Origin: Acidobacteriaceae bacterium
GTDB taxonomy: Bacteria > Acidobacteriota > Terriglobia > Terriglobales > Acidobacteriaceae
Direction: 5' to 3'
DNA: 64,000 nt
Assembly (NCBI GenBank): GCA_025462885.1
Contig: JAOAPN010000016.1
Span: 186,001-250,000, forward strand
Every line of letters starts with the position of its first letter. The first letter of the stretch is position 1. A model generated the notes under the pieces. It did no database searches, had not been told where the DNA came from, and saw only the letters and a list, made by a program, of their open reading frames with translations. Below are positions 16,055-24,690 of the stretch, one piece after another. The position numbers and the translations under genes are program-made.

Positions 16055-17245
16055 ATGCGCTCTCCTATCGCAGCTTGTATCCTGCTCGCCGGATCTCTCG
16101 TTCCCGCCATGGCCCTTGCTCAAATTTCCGCCGCCGCGCAAGACCCTTTTCTGAACCTGATGACGGCTGCGCGTGCCCATGCCAAGGCTCACGGGGTAAA
16201 AGTTGCGCCGGTGCTCTCGCCGGTAGACGCGACTGTTCTGGGTGAGCACCCTTCCGTCAACGTGGCTGCGCTCCATCAAGCCGGCTTCCAGATCGTCCCG
16301 TGGACCACCAACGATCCGGTGAAGATACGCGCGCTCCTGGCGCTCCACGTCGACGGCATCATCACCGATCGCCCGGACATTCTGCAGTCTGTCCTCAAGG
16401 ACGCCCGCACCGCTGCTGCTGGCGACTCCACGGAGCTTGCGTATTTGAAGCGCGTCGATGTAACGGCCCACCGCGGCGGTCGCGGCCTGCGCCCCGAGAA
16501 CACGCTGCCCTCCTTCGAGTCGGGCCTGGACCAGCTCGCCAACACGCTTGAGACCGACACCGGCGTCTCGACCGATCATGTCTCGCTGATCTGGCACGAT
16601 CAGTTCTACAACCCGCAGTCCTGCCGCCACGCTGATGGCTCGCCGTACACGCTGGAGAATCGTGTCTACCTCTCGGATATCTCCTCTGCCGACGCTCAGC
16701 GCCGCTTCATCTGCGACAAGCTCCACCAAGGCCCGGAGTACGGAGCCGCCCAGTTTCCCGACCAGAAGAATGACCTCTCGCTATCGCCCGTCTCGGTCGC
16801 CTTCGCGAAAAAAGAGAAGTTGATCAGCCCCTACGTTCCAACGTACGCTGAGCAGCTTTTTCGCTTCACTGCCTTCTATGCCGACTACTACCGCAGCGGC
16901 GCAGGCAAGTCGCATCCCGAGGCCACTGCCCGCGCCGCCAACGCCGCGAAGGCCCGCTTCAATCTCGAAACCAAGATCATGCCGCCGATGCCTGCGCCTG
17001 CGAAAGAGAGCAATCCCGCCGAATCCCCGGTGAACCACACGGTCGAGCCACAGGCCTTCGTGGATGCGCTGTGCGGAGCCATCGTCCGCAGCCACATGGA
17101 ATCCCGCGCGGAAGTCCAGAGCTTCGACTTCCGCACCCTGATCCTGATTGAAGAGCAGCACCCCCACATTCCCACCTACTACCTGACTGGAGCTCCCCAC
17201 TCGCTCAGCAGCCCCTTGGTTCCACCCGCGCTGCGCCGACCCTAA
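16055..17245 (+). CDS. Glycerophosphodiester phosphodiesterase-like protein with permuted barrel
   Basis: 396 residues with a signal peptide (CILLAGSLVPAMALAQ). GDPD enzymes are TIM barrels that hydrolyse glycerophosphodiesters. Here the family's usual C-terminal strand-helix unit comes first: GFQIVPWTTNDP (W83-P88) and VDGIITDRPD (D100-D108). The usual N-terminal start follows: HRGGRGLRPENT with H139-R140, then ETDTGVSTD and IWHDQF. The protein ends with the normal seventh-strand block SFDFR (S356-R360) and TYYLTG, after which a normal GDPD would continue with the segment found here at the front. This is a circular permutation pattern. Metal and general acid/base residues (His139, Arg140, Glu-x-Asp, His-Asp) all appear present. 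Probably periplasmic. Confidence 0.85.
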   Translation: MRSPIAACILLAGSLVPAMALAQISAAAQDPFLNLMTAARAHAKAHGVKVAPVLSPVDATVLGEHPSVNVAALHQAGFQIVPWTTNDPVKIRALLALHVDGIITDRPDILQSVLKDARTAAAGDSTELAYLKRVDVTAHRGGRGLRPENTLPSFESGLDQLANTLETDTGVSTDHVSLIWHDQFYNPQSCRHADGSPYTLENRVYLSDISSADAQRRFICDKLHQGPEYGAAQFPDQKNDLSLSPVSVAFAKKEKLISPYVPTYAEQLFRFTAFYADYYRSGAGKSHPEATARAANAAKARFNLETKIMPPMPAPAKESNPAESPVNHTVEPQAFVDALCGAIVRSHMESRAEVQSFDFRTLILIEEQHPHIPTYYLTGAPHSLSSPLVPPALRRP

Positions 17246-17264
17246 GCCTCGAGGCTGGACCTCA

Positions 17265-17490
17265 AGACAGTATCGACAGAGAGCCTACGGAAGGGCATAC
17301 CTTTAGGTATGCCAAATGCTCCGCATTTTTGACTTGTTTCTTTTATCGGTTTGCCTGTGGCAAACCGATAAAAGAAATAAAGGGTGGAGGGGAGGCTTCT
17401 TTCGGCACACCTGAAGGTGTGCCCTTCCAAAGATCCTTCGAGTTCAACCACGCCGGGGAAGATGTAACGTCGGGAGGGTCGATACTGCCT
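17265..17490. repeat. Dispersed repeat family R2, copy c, with internal long hairpin and flanking direct repeats
   Basis: Termini CAGTATCGAC (17268-17277) and GTCGATACTG (17478-17487) are perfect inverted repeats. Inside are GGAAGGGCATACC, a 19-bp perfect hairpin at 17337-17377 and GGCACACCTGAAGGTGTGCC. Outside, CCTAAGCCTCGAGGCTGGA (17241-17259) and CCTAAGCCTCGCGGCTGGA (17488-17506) form direct repeats with one mismatch. It is twice as long as other R2 copies, as if enlarged by insertion or duplication. Confidence 0.75.
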
Positions 17491-17508
17491 AAGCCTCGCG
17501 GCTGGAAT

Positions 17509-18783
17509 TCAACCCTGCCGCCGCCGGATAAGCCGTAGCGCGGCACCCTCTGCCCGGCCTGTGATCCGGCCCTCCAGGATGCTCTCGTCCTCGCGAATGC
17601 CGGCAGCGCGTCGCGGCAGCTTCGCGGCCACCTCATCCACGGTTATGATATTGCGTCCGGCTGCCTTGGCGGCATACAGCGCCTGGTCGGCTCGACTCAC
17701 CATGGCCGTCCAGGTGTCGGGGCGGGGCAGAATCTGCGTCACGCCGGCGCTCAGCGTGATGGCGATCTGGCATTCCTCATGCTCGGCGCGCATCTCCTGC
17801 ACCGCCTGCCGCAAGCCCTCCACGACCTTCGCGCCTGCGATTGCGTCGGTGTCCGGCAGTATCAGCAGGAACTCCTCGCCGCCCGTCCGCGCCATCACAT
17901 CCACCGGTCGCAGTCTGCTCTTGATCAGGGTTGCAAGGGCACACAGCACCGCGTCTCCGCCGGCGTGCCCGTAGGTGTCGTTGACCTGCTTGAAGTGGTC
18001 CAGATCCATGGCCACTACCGTCAGCGGCATTCCTGTCCGTTCGCTGCGCAGCACCTCGTGCGCGGCAAGTTTCATCAGCGCCCGGCGGTTCACACACCCG
18101 GTCAATGCATCGATCCCCGCCGTCGCCTCCACGGCGCTGTACATCTCTGCCGCAGCGAACCAGACGTAGAGAATCAGCAGGCAGTTCGCCAGCATCAGGA
18201 TGAACATCATCGAAGCATCCAGCCGCAGATCTGTCGGCGGACGACGCAGGATCGTTCCGTGGCGGTAGGCCGCCGCCGAGAGCACCATCCGGTACAGCAC
18301 CAGGCCAATATGCACGGACAGCAGAGCGGACATGATCCGCGCCGGAACCAGAAAGCGCTCCTCCCGCTGCCGCCACAACATCCGTACAGAAGTGCCGCAC
18401 AGCAGCACGACCGTCAAAGCCATCACATGGAACGCGTAAGGAACATGCAACACAAACATGACGCAGTACTCTGTCATCGCGATCCCAAGCATGGCCGGGA
18501 GCGCCAGATTGCGCAGAGGCTCCCGCCGCACAAACCACCGCAACCCCATATACATGGCGAAGAACGCCATCATGTTCAGCTCGTTCGCCACCATGATGGA
18601 AAACAGCCGGGGCACCGAATCTGCCATGCCCTGCAACCCGACCTTGACCAGTTCGATCACCACCGACCAGGCAAGCCACTGCGTCCCCATCACCCGCTTA
18701 TCGGCGAGCGCCATGGCCGTCAGCACGATCAGGTACAGTGCCAACGAGACAAAATAAAACGCGAAAGAGGTCTTTAAATCCAT
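17509..18783 (-). CDS. Membrane-bound diguanylate cyclase (GGDEF)
   Basis: 424 residues. The first ~215 hold about seven hydrophobic segments. The GGDEF domain follows (IDALTGCVNRRAL start, DLDHFKQVNDTYGHAGGD, then GGEEF at 301-305), making cyclic di-GMP from two GTP. An allosteric inhibition site RPVD (R292, D295) stands five residues before GGEEF, so product inhibition is expected. The C-terminal tail beyond the domain is basic. The membrane part is not a recognisable named sensor. It is a single gene whose 3' end abuts an R2 repeat. Confidence 0.93.
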   Translation of the reverse strand: MDLKTSFAFYFVSLALYLIVLTAMALADKRVMGTQWLAWSVVIELVKVGLQGMADSVPRLFSIMVANELNMMAFFAMYMGLRWFVRREPLRNLALPAMLGIAMTEYCVMFVLHVPYAFHVMALTVVLLCGTSVRMLWRQREERFLVPARIMSALLSVHIGLVLYRMVLSAAAYRHGTILRRPPTDLRLDASMMFILMLANCLLILYVWFAAAEMYSAVEATAGIDALTGCVNRRALMKLAAHEVLRSERTGMPLTVVAMDLDHFKQVNDTYGHAGGDAVLCALATLIKSRLRPVDVMARTGGEEFLLILPDTDAIAGAKVVEGLRQAVQEMRAEHEECQIAITLSAGVTQILPRPDTWTAMVSRADQALYAAKAAGRNIITVDEVAAKLPRRAAGIREDESILEGRITGRAEGAALRLIRRRQG

Positions 18784-18980
18784 AGCAGAACCAGGATTAA
18801 AACTTCAAAAAACGGGAGAGGGCAGAGAAATGCTACAAAATGAGACAGAAGTTTCGATTCAGGGCCTGGTTTGATACATGATTCCGATGCACCCAGCATA
18901 GCCCACGGCGTCGATCCGGAACAGCAAAAAACGCCTGTTTCATTGAAATATTGCATTGACCTGCCGACATAGACTCGGTT

Positions 18981-20030
18981 TTAGAACAAGCTGGTCCGCC
19001 GCGGCATCTCGATACCCAGATGCTCGTATGCCAAACGGGTCGCCACCCGGCCGCGCGGTGTTCTGTCCAGAAATCCAATCTGGATCAGAAATGGTTCATA
19101 GACCTCTTCCAGCGCGTCCTGCTCCTCTGCCAGTGCGGCGGCCAGAGTATTCAAGCCTACCGGGCCTCCGTCGTACTTTTCGATGATCGTCCTCAACAGC
19201 CGCCGGTCCAGTTCATCGAACCCGTGGGCGTCCACCTCCAGCATCGCCAGCGCCGCCTGCGCCGTCGGGCGGTCGATCACGCCTTGCGCCCGTACTTGTG
19301 CGTAGTCTCGAACCCGTCTTAGAAGTCGGTTTGCGATTCGCGGCGTACCCCGCGACCGCATCGCGATCTCTGCCGCACCGTCGCGGTCGATCGGAACCCC
19401 CATCACCTCGGCCGACCGCTCCACCACGAAGCGCAGTTCGTCGTCCGTGTAGAATTCCAGCCGCAACAGAATTCCGAATCGCCCCCGCAGCGGCGAACTC
19501 AACATCCCCGGCCGCGTCGTCGCGCCCACAAAAGTGAACGGCTTGATCTCCATGACGTGCGTCCGCGCACTGGGTCCGGTGCCGATCATGATGTCCAGCT
19601 TGTAGTCCTCGAGTGCGGTATACAGCTTCTCCTCAAGCACGTGCTGGAGCCGGTGAATCTCATCCAGAAAAAGGACCTGCCGCTCCCGCAGGTTGGTCAG
19701 AATTGCCGTCAAATCTCCCTGGATCTGCAGCGCCGGGCCGCTGGTCTGCTGGAATCCCACTCCCAGCTCATTGGCGATAATCGTCGCCAGCGTCGTCTTT
19801 CCCAGCCCCGGAGGCCCGAACAGCAGCACGTGATCGAGCGCCTCCCCGCGGTTCTTGGCCGCTTCCAGCGCGATCGCCAACTGTTCCTTGGCCTTCTCCT
19901 GGCCGATGAACTCGGCCAGCCGCGTTGGCCGCAGCTTCAGCTCAAACGCATCGTCGTCGTCCGCCCGCCCCGCCGAAACCAGCCGCTCTGCCTCCGCCGA
20001 CTTCGCGCGATCCAGCCCCACCTTCGCCAT
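18981..20030 (-). CDS. ruvB: Holliday junction branch migration helicase RuvB
   Basis: 349 residues. RuvB hexamers drive branch migration at RuvA-bound Holliday junctions. Seen: the N-terminal LRPTRLAEFIGQ, Walker A GPPGLGKTT (72-80), Walker B FLDEIHRL, sensor motif GATTRPGMLSSPLRGRFG, arginine-finger region, and the C-terminal winged helix (DALEEVYEPFLIQIGFLDRTPRGR). The ATG at 20030 gives the family's usual start; an in-frame upstream extension to 20168 has Cys-rich non-RuvB sequence. ruvA and ruvC are not adjacent. About 95 bp separates it from a divergent NIPSNAP gene. Confidence 0.97.
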   Translation of the reverse strand: MAKVGLDRAKSAEAERLVSAGRADDDDAFELKLRPTRLAEFIGQEKAKEQLAIALEAAKNRGEALDHVLLFGPPGLGKTTLATIIANELGVGFQQTSGPALQIQGDLTAILTNLRERQVLFLDEIHRLQHVLEEKLYTALEDYKLDIMIGTGPSARTHVMEIKPFTFVGATTRPGMLSSPLRGRFGILLRLEFYTDDELRFVVERSAEVMGVPIDRDGAAEIAMRSRGTPRIANRLLRRVRDYAQVRAQGVIDRPTAQAALAMLEVDAHGFDELDRRLLRTIIEKYDGGPVGLNTLAAALAEEQDALEEVYEPFLIQIGFLDRTPRGRVATRLAYEHLGIEMPRRTSLF

Positions 20031-20124
20031 GTTCTTAGGAATCTCCACTAACGGCGATGGTAAGGCGAAAACGACCTCGAAGCAACACGCCATGGAAGAC
20101 CTCGAATGATATACCGTAATCCCC

Positions 20125-20925
20125 ATGGATCGCAGACAAATGATTACCGGCGCAGCCGCCCTCTCCACCCTTATGACCTCTCAAGCCCAAGCCTCTCAGG
20201 CCTCCCCCGCGGCGTCACCGCGCACCTTCCTCGAACTCAAGACCTGGCGCCTTCACAACAGCGATGAGTCGCAATCCAAGCGCGTCTCGGATTACCTGGA
20301 GGCGGGACTCTTCCCCGCCCTCACGCGCGCCGGGGCCAAACCAGTTGCCGCGCTCGGCAACCTCATCGGCCCGGATGGCCCGTACCTCACGACCATCGTT
20401 CAATACGCCTCGCTCGGCGCCATGCAGGACGTCCTTACGAAGCTCGGCACCGACGACGCGCACGAGAAGGCCTCGCAGAAGCTCAGCGCCGGTCCCGGCA
20501 TGCCCTTCGTCACCATCGAGAGCAGCCTGCTCCATAGCCTCGCCATCCTGCCCGAGCCGGTGCTGCCGGCAGACGCCGCCACGCGCCCGCCTCGCATCTT
20601 CGAGCTGCGCGTCTACCAGAACCAGTCCATGATCGCCATGCAGAAGAAAGCTGGAATGTTCAACGGCGGTGAGATCGCCATCTTTCAGAGGCTCGGCATG
20701 AAGCCTGTCTTCATCGGCGAATCGGTCATCGGTCCGCGCATGCCCAACATCACCTACATGCTCTCCTTCGACAACCTCGACGGCCGCGAGAAGCTGTGGC
20801 AGCAGTTCGGCTCCGACCCGGGATGGAAGACGCTCAGCGCACCGGCCGAGTTGAAGGATCCCCAGATCGTCGCCAACATCGGCAACACGATTCTTCGGCC
20901 ACTGCCCTTCTCACCGCTACGCTAG
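20125..20925 (+). CDS. NIPSNAP-family protein, putative exported (paralogue A)
   Basis: 266 residues. The N-terminus (MDRRQMITGAAALSTLMTSQAQA) looks like a Tat-type signal with RR. Two NIPSNAP ferredoxin-like repeats follow: FLELKTWRLHN at about residue 33 and IFELRVYQNQS at about 158, each ending in a strand such as ITYMLSFDNLDGREKLWQQF. Family members are small dimeric alpha/beta proteins of unknown biochemical activity. A second, diverged copy is at 27480-28283. The two share order, length and the GGEIAIF/NGEFEIF and GPRxPxxTYML blocks. It is divergent from ruvB. Confidence 0.85.
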   Translation: MDRRQMITGAAALSTLMTSQAQASQASPAASPRTFLELKTWRLHNSDESQSKRVSDYLEAGLFPALTRAGAKPVAALGNLIGPDGPYLTTIVQYASLGAMQDVLTKLGTDDAHEKASQKLSAGPGMPFVTIESSLLHSLAILPEPVLPADAATRPPRIFELRVYQNQSMIAMQKKAGMFNGGEIAIFQRLGMKPVFIGESVIGPRMPNITYMLSFDNLDGREKLWQQFGSDPGWKTLSAPAELKDPQIVANIGNTILRPLPFSPLR

Positions 20926-20944
20926 GGGCATATCCCCCATAGCT

Positions 20945-21027
20945 ATAAAGTCGTTCCTCTTACGCGAAGCGTCCAGGACTCCACGATGTGGCGTCAGCCC
21001 GGCGTCAGGGCGCTTTGGTACTTACCT
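20945..21027. repeat. Dispersed repeat family R1, copy b
   Basis: Contains TTACGCGAAGCGTCCA, a CCACGATGTGGCG hairpin and GCCCGGCGTCAGGGCGC...GGTACTTACC, matching copy a at 8320 and copy c at 29593. It lies between the NIPSNAP and Pr6Pr genes. Confidence 0.75.
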
Positions 21028-21083
21028 TGCTTCAGCGATAGCCGGCCGAAAAACCACCTCCAGGACCACGCCCACGGAGCAAC

Positions 21084-21704
21084 ATGACCCCAACTGCCCG
21101 ACCAGCCAGCCGCGTCGCCGCTGCCGCCATCGCTCTTATCACCTGGTTCGCCCTTGGCCTGCAATGCGTCATGACCTACCAGCAGTCCCTGCCCCAGACG
21201 CTGTGGATCGTCTTCGCTTACTTCACCATCACCACGAACCTTATCGTCGCCGCCGTCTTCACCGCCCTCGCCTTTGACCGCACGTTCCTGCGCAGGGAGT
21301 GGGTCGTTGCCGGAACCATGCTGTCCATCCTGCTGGTGGGAGTGATTTACGCTCTCCTGCTTCACGGCATGGTGGAGCTCTCCGGCGGGTCGGCCCTCAC
21401 CAATATGCTTCTCCACATGGTGACCCCCATCCTGGTCCCGCTGTACTGGATCGCCTTCACCCCCAAGGGCCACTTGAGCAGACACCACCCCCCGCGCTGG
21501 GCCGTCTATCCGCTCGCTTATCTGGCCTATGCTCTTGTCCGCGGCTCCATCAGCGGACAATACCCCTACCCCTTCGTCAACGTCATCAAACTAGGCTGGG
21601 GCCAGACCGCCCTCAACGCTGTAATCATCGCCGCAGCCTTCCTCTTCTGCTCCTACGCCCTGGTCTTCATCGACAGCAGAATCGGGCATCACCAGGCAGC
21701 CTGA
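21084..21704 (+). CDS. Pr6Pr family integral membrane protein
   Basis: 206 residues with six predicted membrane helices and short loops. The pattern FAYFTITTNLIVAAVF, then LLHGMVELSGG, LLHMVTPILVPLYWIAF and the Tyr/Pro loop PYPFVNV fits the Pr6Pr (FAR-17a/AIG1-like) membrane family. The eukaryotic relatives hydrolyse fatty acid esters of hydroxy fatty acids with a conserved Thr and His; here candidate residues are in FTITTN and LLHM. Activity in bacteria is unproven. Single gene, convergent with the GH27 gene 10 bp away. Confidence 0.82.
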   Translation: MTPTARPASRVAAAAIALITWFALGLQCVMTYQQSLPQTLWIVFAYFTITTNLIVAAVFTALAFDRTFLRREWVVAGTMLSILLVGVIYALLLHGMVELSGGSALTNMLLHMVTPILVPLYWIAFTPKGHLSRHHPPRWAVYPLAYLAYALVRGSISGQYPYPFVNVIKLGWGQTALNAVIIAAAFLFCSYALVFIDSRIGHHQAA

Positions 21705-21714
21705 GCGGTCCACC

Positions 21715-23073
21715 TTATTTCTTGAGTTCCAGAAGTAAAACCCCATGCGCCGGGATCTCGGCTGCCGCTTCGCTGACCTTGCCCAGATCCTTGCCACCCC
21801 ATACGTCTCGCGCCGAGTACTTGGCCGCCGCGAAACCATAGCGGCTCAGCGGAACCGCTACGCGCGCCGCGGCATCTGCGGTGTTGAACAGCGCAAGGTA
21901 CTCCTTGCCACCATCACCTTTCGACACCCAGCCGATGAGATCCTCATCCTGCCGAGCCATCTTCTGCTCATGCCCGCGCTGGTCTATCCCAACCACCGCA
22001 GCATTCGTCAACAGAGAGACGGTCCAGTCGTCCAGCTCGGTCAGGTTCGCACCGACAATCAACGGCGACCGCGCGATCGACCATAGCGTCACCAGCGTCC
22101 TCTGCTCGTCGTGAGACAGCCGCGTGGCCCTGGGCGCTTCATAGCCCGCGACCGGCCCCAGCGTTCCCAGGGGGAGCATGTCGGCGTCCGGCCAGTTACC
22201 CGGCTTTACCTGTGGGACCCAGCTTGCCAGCACCGCAAACTGCCCCTTCACACTCTGCGGAAAGTGCTTGCCTTCGTTGCTCCTCCAGTAGTCCCAGACG
22301 TCGTCCGAGATGCGCCAGAGCTGTGCGTTCGCCGCCACCTCCGGGCCCTTGTCCAACGGTGCCGGTCCCGGCGACAGGCTCAGCACCATCGCCCGCCCGC
22401 TCTTTGCGATGGCCTTGTGGATCATGCGAATCTCTTCGCCTTTGTATGGGTGCGAGGCGATGCAGTCCACCTTCAGAAAATCGACGCCCCATCCCGCATA
22501 CTGGGCCATCAGGGAGTCGTACCAGGCCTGTCCGGCGGCGGTGTCCTTCACGCCGAAGTTGTCGGGATTCCACGGACAGGAATCGGTCGTATCCGCAAGA
22601 TCGGCGGCATGGAAGCTGCTTCCTGCCACCGTTACGTTTGCGGCAACTGCCTCCTTGGGAATGCCGCGGATGATATGGATTCCGAACTTCAGTCCCTGCG
22701 TGTGGACGAAATCTGCCACCGGCTTGAAGCCGACGCCCGAAGCTCCTTCTCCCGCGGACGGAAAGCGGTTCACGGCCGGTACGTACCGGCCGTTCGCGTC
22801 CATTACGTAAGCGAACTTCTCGTCCTTCGCCTTTTGTGGGTTGATGAGGTACCAGCCCTCGTCGACGACAGCATACTCGTATCCGGCAGGCTTGAGCCGC
22901 TTGGTCAGCACCTCGACATTCGCCTTGAACTGCGCCTCGGTGATGGTGAGACCGTAGGAATCCCAGCTATTCCAACCCATGGGAGGCGTAGCCGCCAGCC
23001 CCTTTTGCTGCGCGCTCGCAGACACAACGAGAGAAGCAGCCACCGCAACCATTAGCACTTGCATCCAGCGCAT
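21715..23073 (-). CDS. Secreted alpha-galactosidase, glycoside hydrolase family 27
   Basis: 452 residues. A signal peptide (VLMVAVAASLVVSASA) is followed by the GH27 start ATPPMGWNSWDSYG. The barrel carries the nucleophile in VDFLKVDCIASH and the acid/base in WRISDDVWDYW. PLGTLGPVAGYE and SPLIVGANLTELD are further family blocks, and the end is the typical C-terminal beta domain (HGVLLLELKK). It removes terminal alpha-linked galactose, for example from galactomannan or raffinose-type sugars, in the periplasm or outside the cell. It is a lone gene; the convergent neighbour's stop is only 10 bp away. Confidence 0.93.
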   Translation of the reverse strand: MRWMQVLMVAVAASLVVSASAQQKGLAATPPMGWNSWDSYGLTITEAQFKANVEVLTKRLKPAGYEYAVVDEGWYLINPQKAKDEKFAYVMDANGRYVPAVNRFPSAGEGASGVGFKPVADFVHTQGLKFGIHIIRGIPKEAVAANVTVAGSSFHAADLADTTDSCPWNPDNFGVKDTAAGQAWYDSLMAQYAGWGVDFLKVDCIASHPYKGEEIRMIHKAIAKSGRAMVLSLSPGPAPLDKGPEVAANAQLWRISDDVWDYWRSNEGKHFPQSVKGQFAVLASWVPQVKPGNWPDADMLPLGTLGPVAGYEAPRATRLSHDEQRTLVTLWSIARSPLIVGANLTELDDWTVSLLTNAAVVGIDQRGHEQKMARQDEDLIGWVSKGDGGKEYLALFNTADAAARVAVPLSRYGFAAAKYSARDVWGGKDLGKVSEAAAEIPAHGVLLLELKK

Positions 23074-23249
23074 CGCAAACTCCCCCTCATCGCATCCGGC
23101 TTCAGACGTCGAACCTCGAAACTTCGGAGCACATCCACTTTACTCTGCGGGTCTACTCTGAGTTTTCACCCGCGATAATGGCTACGCCACTTGTACGGGT
23201 GCAGCATGCTCGCAGCATTTGCTTGCCCCGTCCTACGCTAACTGAGAGC

Positions 23250-23582
23250 ATGGAGAGAATGAAAATTTTTCTCTTCGTCTTCGTTGCTACCCTTCTCGAA
23301 GCAACCGGCGACGCTGTTTTGAGACTTGCACTACACCATCCCTCTTTATCTGCACGCATCGGTCTCTTCGCTGCAGGGGGACTGCTCCTGACGCTCTATG
23401 GAACATCACTTAATCTCGCGCCCGTCGAGTTCGCCGAAGTCACCGGCTTATACGTCGCGACGTTATTTGTCGTCTTCCAGATCACAAATCTCATTTTCTT
23501 TCACACCACTCCCAAGCCTGCGGTGTACGTTGGCGGAGCTCTGATCGTTGCGGGTGGCTTGATCGTCTCCCTCTGGAAGTAG
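23250..23582 (+). CDS. Small four-helix membrane protein (EamA/SMR-like)
   Basis: 110 residues with four hydrophobic segments (FLFVFVATLLEATGDAVLRL, IGLFAAGGLLLTLYGTSL, LYVATLFVVFQITNLIFF, VYVGGALIVAGGLIVSLW). Size and topology resemble small multidrug-resistance or EamA half-transporters. The Glu in helix 1 (LLEATGDAVLR) sits where SMR proteins carry their essential acid. Start is either 23250 or 23259; both follow purine-rich GAGAG. Probably an inner-membrane dimer; substrate unknown. A strong terminator follows. Confidence 0.75.
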   Translation: MERMKIFLFVFVATLLEATGDAVLRLALHHPSLSARIGLFAAGGLLLTLYGTSLNLAPVEFAEVTGLYVATLFVVFQITNLIFFHTTPKPAVYVGGALIVAGGLIVSLWK

Positions 23583-23628
23583 CCGGCGGCCCAGGAATCA
23601 GTGGCATACCATGGCGGCGGATAAAACA

Positions 23629-23664
23629 AACAGGGCCTGATGCAAAGAAGCATCAGGCCCTGTT
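23629..23664 (+). terminator. Strong hairpin terminator
   Basis: Perfect 15-bp stem (AACAGGGCCTGATGC and complement) with a 6-nt AAAGAA loop, 46 bp after the SMR-like gene and before the end of the convergent XRE-cupin gene. It can act in both directions: AAAACAA precedes and TGTT follows. Confidence 0.8.
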
Positions 23665-23708
23665 CCGCACTCAAAACATACGCTCTAGTGCGTTCGCTAC
23701 GGGTTCCC

Positions 23709-24557
23709 CTAGACAGCACCGTTCGAGGAGGACGGGAGATCGACCGCCGACCGCACTGGCGTCGAATTCAGATTTCGAATCCGTCCAATCCGCCCTCCGT
23801 TGAGCCCGTTCGCCTGTCTGCGCGCTCCGCCCAGGTGCAGCGCGACCGGATGCTGCAGCGTTACGATTACTGCATTTGCCGAGACATCGCCCGTACACGC
23901 ATAGCTGTGGATGGTGTTCGCATCGAAGTACACCGCATCCCCCGCTTCCAGGTGGTGGGTGGTCTCACCATGGCGCACCGAAAGATTGCCGGAGAGCAGA
24001 TAGAGGAACTCGCAGCCCAGATGCTGGTGGGCGCGCGGCGCGCGCCCTGCCTTGGGCGGCAGAAACTCTGCGAAGTACGGATCGAGCTGCCGATCCGGCA
24101 CCATGTAGCCCAGACTTTCGAAGAAATAAGCCGGCTCGTCCACCCCTGTCTGCGGCAACCGCACCCGGTCCTTCTGCCGATGCACGCGGAACAAGGTCTG
24201 CGGCTCGGGATCGAAGAAGTAGCTGAGGTCTTTTGAAAACACCATCGAGATCCGGGCCAGGTTGCGCAGCGTGGGGACAACGCGACCCGTTTCCAACTGC
24301 GACAGAAAGCTCGCCGAAAGACCCGTGTGACGGCCCAGCTCCACCAGCCCCATCGACTTCTTCAGCCGCAGGTACTTGATCCGCTCGCCGATCCTTTTCT
24401 CGCTGATAAAGTTCTCTGCGGCCACCGAATCAACCTGGACACGCTGCATATCTCCCCCACTGGGATCCGTCATGTGCGAAGGAGGCAGGTCCGTGGGAAG
24501 GAGCGGAATAAGATCCGCATGGATGGACGGCGGCGGGATGTGAGTTTGCTTTGCCAT
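23709..24557 (-). CDS. XRE-family regulator with C-terminal cupin domain
   Basis: About 282 residues. After a Pro-rich N-terminal extension, a helix-turn-helix of the Cro/C1 type covers about residues 52-110 (RIKYLRLKKSMGLVELGRHTGLSASFLSQLE). A cupin barrel follows, with HQHLGCEFLYLLSGNLSVRHG and HHLEAGDAVYFDANTIHSY, the two motifs of small-molecule-sensing cupins. Such regulators (SutR/PuuR-like) usually sense amino acids, polyamines or sugars. ATG 24557 was chosen; a GTG at 24635 overlaps its own ribosome-binding site. Divergent from a lipoprotein gene 133 bp away, a possible target. Confidence 0.9.
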   Translation of the reverse strand: MAKQTHIPPPSIHADLIPLLPTDLPPSHMTDPSGGDMQRVQVDSVAAENFISEKRIGERIKYLRLKKSMGLVELGRHTGLSASFLSQLETGRVVPTLRNLARISMVFSKDLSYFFDPEPQTLFRVHRQKDRVRLPQTGVDEPAYFFESLGYMVPDRQLDPYFAEFLPPKAGRAPRAHQHLGCEFLYLLSGNLSVRHGETTHHLEAGDAVYFDANTIHSYACTGDVSANAVIVTLQHPVALHLGGARRQANGLNGGRIGRIRNLNSTPVRSAVDLPSSSNGAV

Positions 24558-24690
24558 TTGGATGATGTTTGCCTGATGAAAACACGCTATAGCTGCATCA
24601 ATAGATTCTCGTTTCCCCGGAAAGGGTTGTGACACTCCTCAATGATTTCATCGCATCACCAAAAGCTTTGAAAATGCTAGGCTGAGACCC

